Assembly: GCF_000237925.1 (NCBI RefSeq)
Contig: NC_031495.1
Coordinates: 29,518,679-29,582,678 of the forward strand
Direction: 5' to 3'
Source: Schistosoma mansoni
Taxonomy: Eukaryota > Platyhelminthes > Trematoda > Strigeidida > Schistosomatidae
DNA length: 64,000 nucleotides
Both the position numbers and the translations under genes were made by a program. The number at the start of each line of letters is the position of its first letter. Positions within the stretch are counted from its first letter, which is position 1. A model generated the notes under the pieces. It was given only the letters and a program-made list of their open reading frames with translations. It ran no database searches and was not told the origin of the DNA. Shown here in pieces: positions 60,216 through 64,000 of this stretch.

Positions 60216-62035
60216 AAACGTCTTATAAGATATCAGTCAACCACAAGAACAGTAAATATATTTCATGATTAGAAGTGATTATTCTTATATTAAGCAAACA
60301 TTGAAAAAAAATCACTTTATGGGTCTATATTTTATGTCAGAGATTGTGTTACTTTTGGCTTGTTTAACACAGCGGTAACTTATTTGAAATATCTTTGATT
60401 GGTTTAGTAATTCAGCGTGGATATATCTACAAGATTATGTAATCGTTTAAAACAATAATTATCTTTTAATTTTAAAGATTATTAACAACCTTTGTTGTGT
60501 GGTATTTCTTCTTATTTAACAAGTTTAATGATAGATTTGTGCAATTAGAATAAAACAGATAAACAATCTAATCTAACATAAACTTTATTTGTGAATGATG
60601 TATACAATTAGGTATTCTTTACTCCTACAACTAATATGCTTTAATGAATTTAATATTGATTTATTTCCACAATTTTATTAATAAACACTACAATATTTAT
60701 GGAATAACTTTTACGATGAAATATTCTCATACTATTAATGGGGCAGAATAGACTTTAATAAAAAGTGTGTGTGTGCTTTAAATAAACAAATGAATGTATA
60801 ATATCTGTCATTAAGTAATATAAAATAAATGAAGTTGTTTTAATGCATTAATTCACAACAGTTTTATTCCAGTTCAACCATTGATAAATGTCTATGTAAT
60901 TTTAAACGAAAAGAAGCTAAGATAATTCTATCACAATGATCAAACTCATATAATACATGAGAATATAGTAGTATAAGGAATTAATTGAATTTTGTATAGT
61001 TTACCTATAATATTACTGATTGAAATGTTAAACGATGAATTCAAAGCTCTAAGAAAAGTCAAGTTCTTTTGAGATTGTAGAACATTAACAATACGAAAAA
61101 CATGTTATAATACGTTTCTACAGAACAGTTATGAATATATAAAATGAAATACAATGCAAAAATATATTCAGTTGTATAACAACTTAGCGCATGCGTTATA
61201 ATATTCCGTCGGCAAAAATCACCAAGATAAAATAGATTAACTATTCGCCACTGATGTGTCTTCTGACCTCAAGACTTTAATTGTCGTTCTGGAAACAATT
61301 AGAACTTGTTTGAAATAAAACAGAATATTAAGAATTAAGCCATAAGTGATGAGTCCATTTCGATTATGAAAACAATCAGTCAGTAACTGGTTGATCAGAA
61401 GACAATGATTTGATACTTGCTGAGTAATTATAAAATACACTCCTCTATTTGAAGTAGGCACTGAAATTGTTGACCATAAAATTTTTACAACTAAACTGAC
61501 TAGCCCCCAAACGAACATTGGCAAATACATTAACGAACTACAAAACTTCATCATTTCAGCAGTATATTATTTTAGGTTACTGTTTAGAGAGCAACTCGTG
61601 CATGTGTCTTAGGAGCTTCAATTTTAATTATTGACATCTATACTGAAATCTCGTTTCATTTGTTACAGTTTGAAACACTGATGTGTGATTTTATCTACAA
61701 TACAATTGGTGGTATTCACGGAGTATTACATGAAGCTGTAATAACTTACCAAGATACATTAATGCAATTTATAATAAGAAGCCACTTCATTGAACTAAAA
61801 CATATTTATTATATTTTGGGATAGTGGTTAGCACTGGAACCGGTAGTCTCACTTTAACTGAATGACAGGAAATTCCTTCGGGAGAGGTAAGCGCTAGACC
61901 CCACGAGTATGCTAAGAAAGCCAGAAAAATTATATCCCAAGGCTATCAGTAGGTGAGAAGCATAAACGAAGCATTCTATTGGAGTAAATGGACTATACAC
62001 TTAGATAAGATAATTTTCCACATATCTTTGTTTGA

Positions 62036-62060
62036 ATATATATATATATATATATATATA
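62036..62060. repeat. (TA)n microsatellite
   Basis: Perfect TA run of 25 bp. Confidence 0.9.
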
Positions 62061-62610
62061 AACGTACAGATTACTTAGTTTTTAACATTAAGGCTCTGTT
62101 ATCATTCACAGTCATTTTACCTGCGCAACAATTAAGAGATTTGAATGTGTATATTGTAACTGAAGCGGAGATAACAAGAATCAATAATGAATATTTTATC
62201 CTATTTGAGACTGCATATAGACTTAGCAAAATTAATATGATGTAATGTTTAAGAAAAATTATGATAATTTATCAATGAAACACAAAAAAACCAACAAGGC
62301 GATGATAATCAAATTATTGTCGTATCAATCTACGTCCTATCCACCTGTTTATTGAAAACGGATACTAAAAAGAAAGTGAGTATTTATTGAATTTCTATGA
62401 AAAACATGTGAATGAATCCAATTGAAAATATATTGAAACAAATAGGGTAATCGATTACAATGAAAATAAATAGTAAGGTGTACTTGGTGTGACACAAAAA
62501 CAGTGTTATATATATATATGATTGGAAAGTTCCTAATTGAACAACAAAGTGTATACATAAGTCATATGAGCTACTATGTAAGGAACAAAGGGCTAAGCAT
62601 AAAAAACACC

Positions 62611-62636
62611 AGTCAGTCAGCTACAACGTAGGACCA
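62611..62636 (-). mobile_element. Very short RTE 3' terminus
   Basis: The minus strand gives TGGTCCTACGTTGTAGCTGA followed by CTGACT, identical to the last bases of the RTE copies at about 19080 and 41690. It looks like an extreme 5' truncation. Confidence 0.6.
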
Positions 62637-63351
62637 CATAGAAAACACTATTTTTATTTATTTTTAAAAATCAAATTTTTTCTTAATGTAGTAAGCATTT
62701 TTCATTCTATCATTAAATGATCATTATTTTATATTTAATTTTTAATCTACTTTCTCTATTAAAGAGTTCAACACTCAAGTATCGGTTGCTGATTTGTAAA
62801 TTTTAATATTGATTCAATCAATTTGACTTGTGAACAATAGTTGCAGTAGTATGTTTAGTTCCTCGCGATCATCAAAATTGAAGTAGTGAAGTGTATGTAT
62901 ATATCATCATTACTTTATTAATTCTAGAAAGTATTTAGTTCTTAATTGCCTGACAGTGTTTTGGTGTACATATGTATATTTACTAAGTAAAGAAGGATTG
63001 TTGTGACGCCTGACCACCTTTGGTGGATGTTTATACAAGTTACGGAAAATTTTTACATAACCAGTCAATTTATACGCCTTTTTGGATCACAACTTTTTTC
63101 TTGCTGGGTGTAACAAAATGAACTTTTAAGAATAAAATAGATTTTAAAATGCTATTATATATTGATCAAGTAACTTCAAGGTGAGATCAACTAGCTGCTG
63201 AAGAGATTCTAGATCGTTAGTTTAGTCTGTAGTAGTCGTCACTACATACAAAGCACTAACTACATTACCATCTGAATATACCTCCATCATCTTGTCGGCG
63301 ATAAACATCCGAGGAGACACTAAAAATTCGCTTTACTTTATACAACAGACT

Positions 63352-63498
63352 TTATGGAGACATTTGCTGGAGAACTTCATCTAATTTTTCTGACTTTACT
63401 AATTGAAGTAACTGTGACCGTTTTATATCGTACAGATCACAAGCGGTCAGGAGCTGTTGTAGACCTTTCTCATCAGTGATTCGGTTTACTTTAGTATC
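63352..63498 (-). CDS. Terminal exon of an unrecognised gene (partial)
   Basis: On the minus strand, after a good acceptor (TTTTACATAG), 48 codons run to a TAA at 63352-63354: a start DTKVNRITDEKGLQQLL, then an amphipathic helical region (YDIKRSQLLQLVKSEK) ending LQQMSP. It looks like the C-terminal helix of a soluble protein whose body lies beyond the window. I do not recognise the family. An upstream in-frame partner exon near 63720-63785 does not fit in phase and was not joined. Confidence 0.5.
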   Translation of the reverse strand, partial: DTKVNRITDEKGLQQLLTACDLYDIKRSQLLQLVKSEKLDEVLQQMSP

Positions 63499-64000
63499 CT
63501 ATGTAAAATGTGAAACATTTTAATTCTTTAGTGTAAATGATGAAAAAATTGGAATGTTTTATGGCACATAAATGATGTTGTATAACGTTTTTGTAAACAT
63601 TTATCACGAACTAGAAAAAAAACATCAATCAAGGTGTTAATAATTTTGATTAAATCATACATTTTTTTAAAGATATATTTAGAATTGTAGTTTGAAGTAA
63701 TTACACATATGATATTGTGATACCTTAAAAATTTGTCCTTCATATATTTAAAGATAATTTTCACTTGAAAATCTGTAGTTGAAAAACCAGTAATAAAACA
63801 CTATAGAGTATTGGAGAATTGTTTAATTTAAATTTACACAGTCCTTATGTATTGGATGATCGATCTACTACTACTAATACTACTCTAGAGATCATCACTG
63901 AAGTCAAACATTACATATTAACTATTTAGAATTCATTTTATTAACCATGTTACATTCTAGAGTTATGTAGAACTTCGTTTACAAACAATTTGGTGCATTA

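Larger units (their letters stand above)
60216..63351. other. AT-rich stretch, no firm gene
   Basis: Contains a (TA)n tract (62036-62060) and a fragment of an RTE 3' end (62611-62636). The minus frame at 61237-61554 begins MMKFCSSLMYLPMFVWGLVS, a signal-peptide-like start, but no splice donor with the phase needed by the exon at 59321 is evident. It could be a missing first exon of the mucin-like gene or chance. Confidence 0.35.

Noticed and set aside
61237-61554. Signal-peptide-like open frame on the minus strand as first exon of the mucin-like gene
   Set aside because: Start is attractive, but no donor in the phase required by the exon ending at 59321 is evident and 1.9 kb separates them; kept only as a possibility.
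63700-63785. Penultimate exon of the gene ending at 63352
   Set aside because: Acceptor and donor look reasonable but the phase does not match the terminal exon.
1-64000. CRISPR arrays, bacterial operons or rRNA genes
   Set aside because: No regularly spaced repeats, no rRNA-like sequence; the window is clearly eukaryotic.

Overview
The window is eukaryotic: AT-rich, intron-rich and full of non-LTR retrotransposons. The codon-level sequence of its genes, the RTE-type, Penelope-like and Ty3/gypsy elements, the tRNA-derived SINEs carrying hammerhead ribozymes (as in the schistosome Sm-alpha family) and the very short introns all point to a blood fluke, genus Schistosoma. I cannot name the species. 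A run of Ns at 44621-44837 is an assembly gap.

Four housekeeping genes can be built exon by exon. On the minus strand at 617-6863 is LRR1, the substrate receptor of the CUL2 ubiquitin ligase that removes the CMG helicase. On the plus strand at 20502-38353 is DHX35, a DEAH-type spliceosomal RNA helicase, with eight exons and large transposon-filled introns. On the plus strand at 49350-52159 is INTS6, an Integrator subunit, with eleven exons split by introns of only 28-70 nt. It is followed after 296 bp by the intronless NTAN1 (52456-53451), an N-terminal asparagine amidohydrolase. Converging on NTAN1 from the minus strand is an unrecognised gene (53784-59321). It encodes a low-complexity, Thr/Ser/Pro-rich protein with a hydrophobic C-terminal tail that looks like a GPI-anchor signal. 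Terminal exons of two further genes lie at the window edges (3-149 plus, 63352-63498 minus).

Between and inside these genes are nested repeats. 6.9-20.5 kb holds a Penelope-like element flanked by inverted arms, an SR2-like RTE element, an RTE deletion derivative that kept endonuclease and C-terminus but lost the reverse transcriptase, a broken Ty3/gypsy pol, a CR1-like fragment and a 5'-truncated RTE. DHX35 introns hold further RTE and Penelope remnants. 38.4-49.3 kb holds more RTE copies and two hammerhead-bearing SINEs, one with a complete ribozyme core and one decayed.

The genes do not form one pathway. LRR1 acts in replication termination, DHX35 in splicing, INTS6 in snRNA 3'-end processing and transcription attenuation, and NTAN1 in the Arg/N-degron pathway. 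The most novel items are the mucin-like candidate surface protein, the all-micro-intron INTS6, the complete SINE hammerhead, and retrotransposon copies that share identical nonsense codons.
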